Of a stretch of 9,466 nt of DNA, positions 1 to 7,033 are shown piece after piece; the first letter of the stretch is position 1; each line of letters opens with the position of its first letter. A model generated the notes under the pieces. The model was not told the origin of the DNA. It searched no databases and saw only the letters and a program-made list of their open reading frames with translations. The stretch comes from Bdellovibrionales bacterium. GTDB taxonomy: Bacteria; Bdellovibrionota; Bacteriovoracia; Bacteriovoracales; Bacteriovoracaceae. The stretch covers positions 1 to 9,466 of the forward strand of contig SXUH01000119.1 in the NCBI GenBank assembly GCA_005791855.1, in the 5' to 3' direction. The position numbers and the translations under genes are program-made.

Positions 1-1072
1 AGCTCAGGCTTATGCGGACCACGCCCCGGCCCACGTCGTCCCCGATCCCCATGGCCTTGAGGACCTTGGAGGTCTCCGGCTGGTTGTCCGTGCAGGCGGC
101 GGAGGTGGTGACGAAGATGTTCTGCGACTCGAGCTCGATCTGCACCGCCTGGCCGTGGAGGCCCGGGTAGGACACGAGCGTCGTTCCGGATAACCGATCG
201 GCGTCCTCGCCTATGATCACGAGCTCGGGGAACCGGGCCTTCAGCTCTCGTTCGAACTCGAGGCGGGCCTTCTTGAGCTCGGCGAGCTTTCCTTTGTTCT
301 GGTCGAAGTCCTTCAGTGCGATGGCCAGGGTCTCGACGCCGAGGTAGTGCTGGGTTCCTCCGCGCAAGCCCCTCTCCTGGGAGCTGCCGAAGACGAGCGG
401 GACGAGCCGCTGCGGATCCCGGGCGATGAGGAACCCCGTTCCGGAGAGGGCGCCGAGCTTGTGGCCCGAGCAGACCGCGTAGTCCACGCCGGAGTCCTCG
501 AAGTGGAACTCGCCCTTGGTCAGGAGCTGGGTGGTGTCGCAGAAGAACTCCGCCTGGTTTCGCCGGCAGAGTGCGGCGATCTCCTTGTACGGCTGGAGCA
601 CCCCGGTCTCGTTGTTCGCGGCCATGATCGCCACCAGGGCGACCGTCCCGGCGTGGGCCCGCAGGAGCCGCTCGAAGCTCTCGAGCTTGATCCGTCCGGC
701 GGCGTCGATCTCGACCGTCTCGATGCGGAGGTTCTTTTTCTTCTGGTAGTAGGCGAGCGCGCTCGGCACCACCGGGTGCTCGATGGGGCTCGTGATCACG
801 ACGGTCTTCTCCGCCGGGGCTCCGTCGAGGACGGAGTGGATGATGGTGGAGATCCCCTCGGAGGCTCCGGAGTTGAAGAAGACCTGGTCCGGGTAGCACC
901 CCAGTACCTCGGCGACGACCCGCCGGCACTTCTCGATCCCGCCGGAGAGCTTCTGCCCCATGGAGTGGATGGCGTTCGGGTTAGCGAAGAGGTCGCTGTC
1001 GATCCGGCCGTGGAGGTAGGCCCTCACCGACGGGAGGAGGGGGGCGGAGCCGTTGTAGTCTGCGTAGATCAT
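1..1072 (-). CDS. Cysteine desulfurase, NifS/IscS family (3' end outside the window)
   Basis: This is a PLP-dependent class V aminotransferase-fold enzyme that removes sulfur from L-cysteine as an enzyme persulfide for Fe-S cluster assembly. Translating the minus strand from the ATG at 1072 gives 357 residues without a stop. Family landmarks come in order: the N-terminal ADYNGSAPLLPSV segment (DNNATTP-like), the PLP-stacking histidine H99 in IEHP, NNETG (153-157), D178 in FCDTTQ, the Schiff-base lysine K205 in SGHKLG, RGGT (237-240) and the catalytic cysteine C327 in TTSAACT. The frame leaves the window at VVRISLS, close to the usual C-terminus, so about 20-40 residues are missing. It starts 9 nt after the nadA stop; its AGGAAGAGA ribosome site overlaps that stop codon. 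The likely job is feeding sulfur to NadA. I cannot choose between NifS-, IscS- and NadA-dedicated types. Confidence 0.9.
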   Translation of the reverse strand, partial: MIYADYNGSAPLLPSVRAYLHGRIDSDLFANPNAIHSMGQKLSGGIEKCRRVVAEVLGCYPDQVFFNSGASEGISTIIHSVLDGAPAEKTVVITSPIEHPVVPSALAYYQKKKNLRIETVEIDAAGRIKLESFERLLRAHAGTVALVAIMAANNETGVLQPYKEIAALCRRNQAEFFCDTTQLLTKGEFHFEDSGVDYAVCSGHKLGALSGTGFLIARDPQRLVPLVFGSSQERGLRGGTQHYLGVETLAIALKDFDQNKGKLAELKKARLEFERELKARFPELVIIGEDADRLSGTTLVSYPGLHGQAVQIELESQNIFVTTSAACTDNQPETSKVLKAMGIGDDVGRGVVRISLS

Positions 1073-1081
1073 TCTCTCTTC

Positions 1082-2194
1082 CTAGGAAATGGCCAGCATC
1101 TGGTCCAGGGCCTTCAGCGCGAACCGCTTGGTTTCGGCGTCGACGGTGATCACGTTGATCGGCGCTCCCCGCTCGATGGACCGGAAGCTCTCGAGGAGCC
1201 AGCGCGGTCGCACCCGGTACATGGTGGTGCACAGGCACTGGTACGGGGAGAGGGAAACGATGTCCAGGTGCGGGTAGAGCTTGGCGAGGCGGTTGACCAG
1301 GTTGATCTCCGTCCCCACTGCGAACTTCGTCCCGGGCTTCGCCGCCCGGATCTGGTTGATGATGTAGGAGGTGGAGCCGGCGAGGTCCGCGCCCTGGACG
1401 ACGTCGAAGCTGCACTCCGGGTGGACGATGAGGATCCGCTCCGGATCCTTCTTCCTCCACTGCGTGATGTGGTCCTTCGTGAACCCCTGGTGGACCGAGC
1501 AGAACCCGTACCACAGGATCACCTTGGCGTCCCGGATCTGCTCCGGGGTGAGGCCCCCGTGGAGCCGCCGCGGATCGTAGACCACCATGTCCTTCAGCGG
1601 GATCCCGAGCTTCACGCAGGTATTGCGCCCCAGGTGCTGGTCCGGGAAGAAGAGGAGCTTCTCACCCTGGGAGAGGCCCCAGGTGATGACCTTCTCGGCG
1701 TTGGAGGAGGTGCAGATGGATCCGCCGTGTTCGCCCACGAAGCTTTTGAGGGCGGCCGTGCAGTTGATGTAGGTGATGGGGACGATCTTCTCCGCGGTGA
1801 CGGCGGTGAGGTGCTTCCAGGCGAGGTCGATCTCCCGCCGGTTCGCCATGTCGGCCATGGAGCAGCCGGCCCGGAGGTCCGGGAGGATGACCTTCTTGTC
1901 GGCCGGCGTGAGCATGTCCGCGGTCTCGGCCATGAAGTGGACCCCGCAGAAGAGGATGAACTCCGGGTCGGTGAGCTCGGCGGCTTTCCGGGCGAGCTCC
2001 AGGGAGTCGCCGGTGATGTCCGCGAAGGAGATGACGTCGTCCTGCTGGTAGTGGTGGCCGAGGATCACCACGCGCTTCCCGAGCCGCTCCTTGATCTTCT
2101 TCAGCTCCACCAGCACTTGCTCGTCGGAGAGTTCGGCTTCTGGTATTTGAGGAAGATGATCTGTTGAATTGAGATCGTCGTAGATTTCTAACAT
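1082..2194 (-). CDS. nadA: Quinolinate synthase NadA
   Basis: NadA condenses iminoaspartate with dihydroxyacetone phosphate to make quinolinate, the de novo precursor of NAD, using an oxygen-sensitive 4Fe-4S cluster in the cytoplasm. The 370-residue length matches the long (Bacillus-like) NadA form. Visible motifs are ILGHHYQQDDV (44-54), GDSLELAR (62-69), FCGVHFMAETA (82-92), LRAGCSMAD (107-115), CTSSNAEKV (161-169), FFPDQHLGRNT (182-192), GFCSVHQ (230-236), HPECSFDVV (258-266) and GTEINLVNRL (294-303). The three expected cluster cysteines are C111, C232 and C320; C261 and C322 are also present. An AAAGG site lies 6 nt before the ATG. The first ~35 codons are AT-richer than the rest. NadB and NadC are not in the window. 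A minus-strand promoter is proposed at 2221-2249. Confidence 0.97.
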   Translation of the reverse strand: MLEIYDDLNSTDHLPQIPEAELSDEQVLVELKKIKERLGKRVVILGHHYQQDDVISFADITGDSLELARKAAELTDPEFILFCGVHFMAETADMLTPADKKVILPDLRAGCSMADMANRREIDLAWKHLTAVTAEKIVPITYINCTAALKSFVGEHGGSICTSSNAEKVITWGLSQGEKLLFFPDQHLGRNTCVKLGIPLKDMVVYDPRRLHGGLTPEQIRDAKVILWYGFCSVHQGFTKDHITQWRKKDPERILIVHPECSFDVVQGADLAGSTSYIINQIRAAKPGTKFAVGTEINLVNRLAKLYPHLDIVSLSPYQCLCTTMYRVRPRWLLESFRSIERGAPINVITVDAETKRFALKALDQMLAIS

Positions 2195-2220
2195 AGAAAA
2201 CCTTTAAAACATTTTTTCAC

Positions 2221-2249
2221 ACATTACGTTATTCGCTCCAGAGGGGCAA
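2221..2249 (-). promoter_or_regulatory. Candidate sigma70-type promoter for nadA
   Basis: Read on the minus strand, TTGCCC (2249-2244) is followed after exactly 17 bp by TAATGT (2226-2221). That would place transcription start near 2214 and leave a leader of about 20 nt, too short for a riboswitch. The match and spacing are good, but no transcription data support it. Confidence 0.45.
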
Positions 2250-2339
2250 GTCTGGAAGTGCGCGTCGGGCCAATTGCGATTTATTTGTCCGCGCAGCATA
2301 AAACTTTTTGGTATTATGGACTTATCTCATGACTAAGTG

Positions 2340-2367
2340 TTGCAACTTTTGAGAATTATATTATCAT
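2340..2367 (+). promoter_or_regulatory. Candidate promoter for the parA-parB genes
   Basis: TTGCAA (2340-2345) and TATCAT (2362-2367) are separated by 16 bp in an AT-rich stretch, about 60 bp before the parA start. The -10 box lies inside the first of two TATCATA direct repeats (2362-2368 and 2375-2381, 13-bp period), which could form an operator. Other AT-rich hexamers nearby make the exact choice uncertain. Confidence 0.35.
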
Positions 2368-2425
2368 AGGACCATATCATATTGTAACGACCAACGATGG
2401 GCGATCTTTATAGGAGTTAAAGGTT

Positions 2426-3202
2426 ATGAAAATTATCACAATTGGAAATAACAAAGGTGGAGTTGGAAAGACGATGCAGTGTTTTCAACTGGTCTGTCAC
2501 CTGGCCAATCAAGGGAAAAGAGTTCTCGCGATTGACCTCGATTCTCAAGCAAACCTCAGTTCTACCCTCGGCGTGAATATCCAGCGCACCCTCATCCCGG
2601 AGTGGCTCATCGGAGACGTGAAGTTCGAAGAGATCATCACCGAAGCCAGCGGGGAGTACGACTTCTATAAGAACATCAAGCTCGTCGCCTCGAGCCGGCA
2701 CATGGCGAACCTCGCCAAGCTCCTCATCCTCTCCGAGTCCGAAGTGCGCCGGAACGCGGGCCGCAAGGAACGCCTCATGAAGCTCCGGTTGAAGGAGGTC
2801 GAAGACCGGTTCGACTACGTCGTCATCGACACGCCTCCGATGCTCGGAGACGAGCTCATCATGTCCCTCGTCGCCTCGAACCTCATCCTCATCCCGACGC
2901 AGGCCCAGGACTACTCCATCGACGGCCTCGAGGAGCTGATGGACACCTTCGAGATCATCAAGGAAACGGAGAACCCGGCGCTCGAGTTCTCGATCATCCC
3001 GTCCATGGTGAACACCCGGCGGAAGATCGAGCGCATGCGCCTCGAGGAACTTGGCCAGTCGTTCAACGTGACCCCGACCATCCGGAACCTCGTCGACATG
3101 CAGGAATCGGTCGCCCTCAAGAAGCCGGTGTTCATGTTCACGAACAACTCGAAGGGGAAGCAGGACTACCAGGCCCTGTGGGATTCCCTGGGGCTCAACT
3201 AA
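2426..3202 (+). CDS. parA: ParA/Soj-type chromosome or plasmid partitioning ATPase
   Basis: This is a MinD/ParA-superfamily ATPase of 258 residues that would bind DNA non-specifically as an ATP dimer and move ParB-bound DNA. The deviant Walker A motif KGGVGKT is at residues 10-16 with signature lysine K10. Walker A' is in LAIDLDSQANLS (34-45) with D39, and Walker B is YVVIDTPP (131-138). Residue 17 is Met where Thr is usual (KTT becomes KTM); the Mg-binding Thr16 is kept. The protein is short and lacks an N-terminal HTH, like chromosomal or type Ib ParA. AGGAG lies 9 nt before the ATG. The gene is followed after 47 bp by a ParB gene on the same strand. The first ~50 codons are AT-rich (about 43% GC by hand count) against about 60% in the middle. 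Neighbouring genes are not the usual rsmG/mnmG, so it may be a secondary or relocated pair. Confidence 0.93.
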   Translation: MKIITIGNNKGGVGKTMQCFQLVCHLANQGKRVLAIDLDSQANLSSTLGVNIQRTLIPEWLIGDVKFEEIITEASGEYDFYKNIKLVASSRHMANLAKLLILSESEVRRNAGRKERLMKLRLKEVEDRFDYVVIDTPPMLGDELIMSLVASNLILIPTQAQDYSIDGLEELMDTFEIIKETENPALEFSIIPSMVNTRRKIERMRLEELGQSFNVTPTIRNLVDMQESVALKKPVFMFTNNSKGKQDYQALWDSLGLN

Positions 3203-3249
3203 GAAGTATTTTTTTTCACAGAGTGACCGAACTTAAGGAGAAGTAGGCC

Positions 3250-4083
3250 ATGGCCAAGGAATTTTCTGCACGCGTGTCCAAGAAGGAACGGAAGGTCGTT
3301 TCCATCACGACCAACATCGACGAAAAGATCTTACGATCGAATGATCAGAAGCTCCTCCGGGGAGCGCAGCTCGACACCATCCCGCTCGACCACATCATGG
3401 TCCGGGACCAGGTCCGGACGAAGTTCAACGACGAATCCCTGCGGGAGCTCGGGGAGAACATCAAGGTCAACGGGCTGATCCAGCCGCTCGTCATCCACCG
3501 GGAAGGGAACAAGTTCGTCCTGATCTGCGGCGAGCGCCGGTTCCGCGCCATGACCCTGATCTCGATGAAGGAAGCCCCGTGCTTCATCCTCGAGAACAAG
3601 AGCAAGGAAGAGCTCATGGCCATCCAGTTCTCCGAGAACCAGGCCCGGGAAGACCTCCACTACATCGACCAGGCGGACTCGATCTACGGGTACCAGAAGC
3701 TCACCGGCACCTCCGAGCGGAAGATCACCGCAGCCCTCGGCATCTCGAAGTCCGAGGTCCACCGCTGCCTCCAGATCGCGAAGCTCCCGAAGGACATCAA
3801 GGAAGCCGCGAAGAAGTACGACATCGAGAAGTACGTCCTCCTCGAGTGGAACGAACTCCCGAAGAACGTCTACCGGGACGAGCTCAAGGGGAAGATCCTC
3901 TCCGGGACCATCACCAAGCGGCTCCAGCTGAGCCGGCAGGTCTCCACGCTCAAGATCGAGAAGCCGACGAAGGCGAAGGACGACTCGGTTGAGAAGTTGA
4001 TGAAGGTTCTGAAGACCCAGATGAAAGATCCAAAGCTCCAAGCCAAGGCTAAGGAGATGATGAAAGAGCTCATCGGTACCTAA
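3250..4083 (+). CDS. parB: ParB/Spo0J-family DNA-binding partition protein
   Basis: ParB proteins bind parS centromere sites, load as CTP-dependent clamps and stimulate ParA. In this 277-residue protein the N-terminal ParB/sulfiredoxin-like domain spans about 42-140. It has IKVNGLIQPLVI (71-82), the CTP-contacting GERRFRA box (94-100) and ENQAREDL (129-136, usually ENxQRxDL). A helix-turn-helix follows at about 154-176 (ERKITAALGISKSEVHR), then a linker and a lysine-rich helical C-terminus (about 245-274) that probably dimerises. AAGGAG (3235-3240) lies 9 nt before the ATG. The 3' end is AT-richer (about 44% GC in the last 63 nt). It forms an operon with parA. ENQAR instead of the common ENxQR suggests a divergent subfamily. 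No canonical parS was found, so its binding site is unknown. Confidence 0.92.
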   Translation: MAKEFSARVSKKERKVVSITTNIDEKILRSNDQKLLRGAQLDTIPLDHIMVRDQVRTKFNDESLRELGENIKVNGLIQPLVIHREGNKFVLICGERRFRAMTLISMKEAPCFILENKSKEELMAIQFSENQAREDLHYIDQADSIYGYQKLTGTSERKITAALGISKSEVHRCLQIAKLPKDIKEAAKKYDIEKYVLLEWNELPKNVYRDELKGKILSGTITKRLQLSRQVSTLKIEKPTKAKDDSVEKLMKVLKTQMKDPKLQAKAKEMMKELIGT

Positions 4084-4112
4084 ATACATCCCTCCAAATT
4101 GTTAAATTAGCG

Positions 4113-4136
4113 TCGTGGTGCTATGTGGCATCACGA
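4113..4136 (+). terminator. Hairpin after parB: possible terminator or ParB-site candidate
   Basis: TCGTGGTGC (4113-4121), a 6-nt loop, and GCATCACGA (4128-4136) pair over 9 bp with a single G-U wobble. The following bases (4137-4152, TTGCTTATTACTTCTC) are T-rich but without a clean T run. It sits 30 bp after the parB stop and before the next gene, so a weak intrinsic terminator is the simplest reading. An inverted repeat next to parB could also be a centromere site. Confidence 0.4.
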
Positions 4137-4222
4137 TTGCTTATTACTTCTCAAGAACGTCTTATAAATCGCTGAAAATATTGTATTTTCAGGGGTTTGC
4201 GATGTCCTTAGGAAGTAGCAAA

Positions 4223-5092
4223 ATGTATAGTTTTTCGGCAAAGATCAGGGATTTGCTATTGTTTATACAAATGGCCTTTTGCGGGGCCTGGTCCATCAGC
4301 GCGCCCTCTTTCGCCGGCCCTCTTTTTCTGGTCGAACCCCTGCGAGAGCCCTCGAGCTACATCCCGGACGACGACCTCATCGCCCAGCCCATCACCAACG
4401 AGCTCTCCTTCTACGAGCGCTACGTGGCTTCGGACAAGAGTGAGGACGTGGTGAACACCCGGAACCAGATCAAGATCTGGAACGAGAACCAGGCCTTCGC
4501 GGATCAGTTCGGCCTCGATTCGACCCTCGCCGGTTCGGCGTTCTTCGTGCCGACGCCGGAGGAGAAGTTCGAGTACTTCAAAGAGAAGTACATGCGCTAC
4601 CTCCGGAACAAGGGGGAGAAGCCCCTGAAGGATGCGCCGAAGAACTGGTACCAGGACTACCGGGCGTCCAACGAGGTCGACACCATCGACGAGATGGAAG
4701 CGCGGTTCCGGGCGAAGAACAAGTCGAAGGACGAGGGCCGCGACCTCCCCGACGTCCTCAAGACCAAGAACATCAGCGTGTGGAAAGAGACGAGGTTCAT
4801 CTTCCAGCCGCGCGTGGACCAGGGTGTGCTCGTCGTCGGCTTCCGGAACCCCTTCGCCACGGCCAAAGCCTGGGTGGGGATCAACGGACAGACGGAAGTG
4901 AACTTCCAGAAAAACATCAACAGCATCGGCATGCGGATGATGTTCAACTACTACGCTCACGACGGAAAATATTTTTCTCTCATCGACCAGCGATTGGTGC
5001 AGAACGTCTACGCTCGATACACCAGCAGTTATGATCCCACGAATAAGGTAAAAGATAATACCATCATGATGCTTTACGCAAAGCCGTTCTAA
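4223..5092 (+). CDS. Exported protein of unknown function
   Basis: I do not recognise a family. The chosen ATG (4223) has AGGAAG 7 nt upstream and gives 289 residues starting with a normal signal peptide: MYSFSAKIRD, a hydrophobic LLLFIQMAFCGAW core and a likely cleavage after SAPSFA. An ATG at 4202 with AGGGG 6 nt upstream would add seven residues; the GTG at 4115 lies inside the hairpin and is unlikely. The mature part begins with a charged, Tyr- and Asp-rich region (to about 190) including several helices (EEKFEYFKEKYMRYLRNKG). It ends in a strand-like section (about 195-289: GVLVVGFRNPF, KAWVGING, MRMMFNYYAHDG, TIMMLYAKPF). The final residue is Phe, as in many outer-membrane proteins, but the strand region is too short for a full barrel. 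A periplasmic or outer-membrane-associated place is inferred. It follows parB after 139 bp and probably has its own promoter in the AT-rich stretch 4137-4190. Confidence 0.75.
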   Translation: MYSFSAKIRDLLLFIQMAFCGAWSISAPSFAGPLFLVEPLREPSSYIPDDDLIAQPITNELSFYERYVASDKSEDVVNTRNQIKIWNENQAFADQFGLDSTLAGSAFFVPTPEEKFEYFKEKYMRYLRNKGEKPLKDAPKNWYQDYRASNEVDTIDEMEARFRAKNKSKDEGRDLPDVLKTKNISVWKETRFIFQPRVDQGVLVVGFRNPFATAKAWVGINGQTEVNFQKNINSIGMRMMFNYYAHDGKYFSLIDQRLVQNVYARYTSSYDPTNKVKDNTIMMLYAKPF

Positions 5093-5167
5093 ATCGCTTT
5101 TTCATAGCCGTCGACTACCTCCCTGTATAAAATAATCCAACTATTTTCACTACAACTGGAGTCGTCC

Positions 5168-6427
5168 ATGAGTCTCTTCGAGAGTCCATTTTTCCAAGAT
5201 GCTTATTCACAATTAGAAAGCGCCGGGAACACCATGAACATGGATCCCAACGTCCTTGAGAGATTGAAGTACCCGAAACGTGCCCTCCAGGTTTCGGTCC
5301 CCGTCAGACTCGACGACGGCACCGTGAAGGTCTTCGAAGGCTACCGAGTTCAGCACAACATGACCCTGGGCCCCGGGAAGGGGGGGATCCGATACCATCC
5401 GCACGTCTCCTTCTCCGAAACCGCCGCCCTCGCCATGCTCATGACCTTCAAGTGCGCCCTCGTCGGACTTCCCCTCGGCGGAGCGAAGGGCGGGATCAAG
5501 GTCGATCCGTCGGACCTTTCCCGAGCAGAGCTCCAGGCCCTGACGAGGAGATACACCACCGAGATCGCCATGATCATCGGCCCGGATAAAGACATCCCGG
5601 CGCCGGACATCGGAACCGACGGGCAGACCATGGCCTGGCTCATGGATACCTACTCGCAGCTCAAGGGGTACTCGATCCCGGGAGTGGTGACGGGGAAACC
5701 GATCGCCATCGGCGGATCCCTCGGCCGAGCCGAATCCACCGGGAAGGGGGTCGTCTACTGTATCAACTTCGCCTACGAGAAGCTCAACAAGTCCATCAGC
5801 AACACCACCACCGTCGCCATCCACGGCTTCGGGAAAGTGGGGATGCCGGCGGCCTACGACCTCCACGCCCAGGGCGCGAAGATCGTCGCGATCTCCGACG
5901 TCTCCGGGGCGATCTACAACGCCAAGGGGCTGAACATCCCGGACTGCATCGAGTGGGTGAGGAACCGCCGGCTCCTCCGCGAGATGCCGGAGACCGAGCA
6001 CATCACCAATGAAGAGCTCCTCGAGCTCGACGTCGACATCCTCATCCCGGCCGCCATCGACGGCGTCGTGACGAAGGAGAACGCGCCTCGGGTGAAGGCG
6101 AGGATCATCGCCGAAGGAGCGAACGGTCCGCTCACGCACGAAGCGGTGGACATCATCACCGAGGCCGGGGGCCTCGTGATCCCGGACATTCTCTGTAACG
6201 CCGGTGGGGTGATCGTGTCCTACTTCGAATGGGTCCAGGGCCTCCAGATGTTCTTCTGGGACCTCGATACCGTGAACAAGAAACTCCACGACATCATGAA
6301 GCTCGCCTTCGACAAGGTCTGGAAGAACCAGAAGACCTTCAAGGTGAACATGAAGCAAGCCGCGTTCATCACCTCGCTCCAGCGTCTCGAGGGGGCGATG
6401 CGCCTCCGCGGAATGTGGCCAGGCTAA
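5168..6427 (+). CDS. gdhA: Glutamate dehydrogenase (Glu/Leu/Phe/Val family)
   Basis: This enzyme interconverts glutamate with 2-oxoglutarate and ammonia using NAD(P). The 419-residue length matches the hexameric 45-50 kDa class. The catalytic domain has GPGKGGIRYHP (68-78, K71), FKCAL (94-98, K95), PLGGAKGGI (102-110, catalytic K107) and PAPDIGTD (144-151, catalytic D147). The Rossmann domain has GFGKVG (220-225) and D244 after the second strand, which argues for NAD rather than NADP. AEGANGP (315-321) and DILCNAGGVIVSYFEWVQ (340-357) close the active site. TGGAG (5157-5161) lies 6 nt before the ATG. A -10-like TATAAA occurs at 5126-5131 without a convincing -35. The first 53 nt are 36% GC by hand count, against 67-72% in sampled mid-gene lines. 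It appears monocistronic, ending at the hairpin 6440-6471. Leucine dehydrogenase is less likely because of length and overall match. Confidence 0.93.
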   Translation: MSLFESPFFQDAYSQLESAGNTMNMDPNVLERLKYPKRALQVSVPVRLDDGTVKVFEGYRVQHNMTLGPGKGGIRYHPHVSFSETAALAMLMTFKCALVGLPLGGAKGGIKVDPSDLSRAELQALTRRYTTEIAMIIGPDKDIPAPDIGTDGQTMAWLMDTYSQLKGYSIPGVVTGKPIAIGGSLGRAESTGKGVVYCINFAYEKLNKSISNTTTVAIHGFGKVGMPAAYDLHAQGAKIVAISDVSGAIYNAKGLNIPDCIEWVRNRRLLREMPETEHITNEELLELDVDILIPAAIDGVVTKENAPRVKARIIAEGANGPLTHEAVDIITEAGGLVIPDILCNAGGVIVSYFEWVQGLQMFFWDLDTVNKKLHDIMKLAFDKVWKNQKTFKVNMKQAAFITSLQRLEGAMRLRGMWPG

Positions 6428-6439
6428 GCTCGGCCATCC

Positions 6440-6471
6440 CCTCCGGAGCTGCTCCGGGACAGCGCCGGAGG
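6440..6471 (+). terminator. Hairpin terminator after gdhA
   Basis: CCTCCGG (6440-6446) pairs perfectly with CCGGAGG (6465-6471). After an A/G mismatch, GCTG (6448-6451) pairs with CAGC (6460-6463), leaving an 8-nt loop. The hairpin starts 12 bp after the gdhA stop. The tail (TCCGATTTAAGG) holds only a short T run, so termination may be partial or factor-assisted. Confidence 0.55.
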
Positions 6472-6517
6472 TCCGATTTAAGGATGTTAGGAACTGCTAA
6501 AAATTTTTCATGTCCCA

Positions 6518-6546
6518 TGGCTCATCCGTCTCCGGTGACCTATAAG
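6518..6546 (+). promoter_or_regulatory. Possible promoter for the small exported protein gene
   Basis: TGGCTC (6518-6523) and TATAAG (6541-6546) are 17 bp apart, 47 bp before the ATG at 6593. The -10 match is fair and the -35 match weak. It lies after the gdhA terminator, where a promoter is expected. Confidence 0.25.
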
Positions 6547-6592
6547 CTTGGTCGAAAGCAAAACCTAAGCTAGCAATCACAAGGAGTCTCTC

Positions 6593-6979
6593 ATGAAAAA
6601 GTTGATCAGTGTCCTCGCCCTCACCCTTTCCATGTCGGCCATGGCCGTGGAAGTAAAAACCAGCATCACCTGCCAGCAGGAAGACGGTGACCAGTGGATC
6701 GAAACCGGAATCGTCTCCGGACGGACCAACACCGCTCTCCTCGTCGAGCACGACGCCGACCTCGGCGCCCGCCTCGGGAAGCTCGTCGCCACCGAGACCG
6801 TGTACCAGAAGGTTCAGGGTAACAAGACCGTGATCTTCAATGCCCAGGGCACCTACAGCCTCACCATCTACAAGCGGGGCTCGATGCTCCTCGGTGACCT
6901 GGTGATCCTCGGCCGCAAGGCGATCGTCCAGAAGGGCATGTACTGCTACCCGAACAGCTCGATTTCGTTCCGGAAGTAA
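6593..6979 (+). CDS. Small exported protein, unknown function
   Basis: This 128-residue protein has a textbook Sec signal peptide: MKK, a hydrophobic LISVLALTLSMS core and AMA just before a probable cleavage at residue 18. The mature chain of about 110 residues has only two cysteines, C27 and C118, near its two ends. They could join in one disulfide that closes a compact, probably beta-rich domain (TVIFNAQGTYSLTIYKRG and similar strands). AAGGAG (6581-6586) lies 6 nt before the ATG, a strong site. No domain is recognised. It is followed after 54 bp by another exported cysteine protein on the same strand, with no T-tailed terminator between, so co-transcription is likely. A periplasmic place is inferred from the signal peptide. 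Confidence 0.8.
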   Translation: MKKLISVLALTLSMSAMAVEVKTSITCQQEDGDQWIETGIVSGRTNTALLVEHDADLGARLGKLVATETVYQKVQGNKTVIFNAQGTYSLTIYKRGSMLLGDLVILGRKAIVQKGMYCYPNSSISFRK

Positions 6980-7033
6980 TCCGAAAGCTCGTAAGGACTT
7001 TGCGAAGGTCGTCTCCGGGGGTAAACTCTGAGG

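Noticed and set aside
347..2167. A 606-codon open frame on the plus strand
   Set aside because: It lies opposite nadA and the cysteine desulfurase, both with clear family motifs; its low-complexity Val/Leu/Asp/Gly-rich product is the antisense shadow expected in GC-rich coding DNA.
2195..2425. NAD-responsive riboswitch upstream of nadA
   Set aside because: No conserved riboswitch-like structure was seen, and the best promoter leaves only about 20 nt of leader.
3209..3216. Run of eight T between parA and parB as an intrinsic terminator
   Set aside because: No stable stem precedes it, and parB follows closely with its own ribosome site on the same strand.
4115..4222. GTG at 4115 as start of the exported protein
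   Set aside because: The codon is inside the hairpin 4113-4136 and the added residues bury the signal peptide; ATG 4223 has a good ribosome site and a normal signal peptide.
5213..6358. A 381-codon open frame on the minus strand
   Set aside because: It is antisense to the well-supported glutamate dehydrogenase and has a His/Asp/Val-rich product with no recognisable motif.
6999..7013. Small hairpin (GACTTT-GCG-AAGGTC) between the two exported protein genes as a terminator
   Set aside because: The stem is short, includes a G-U pair and has no T run after it.
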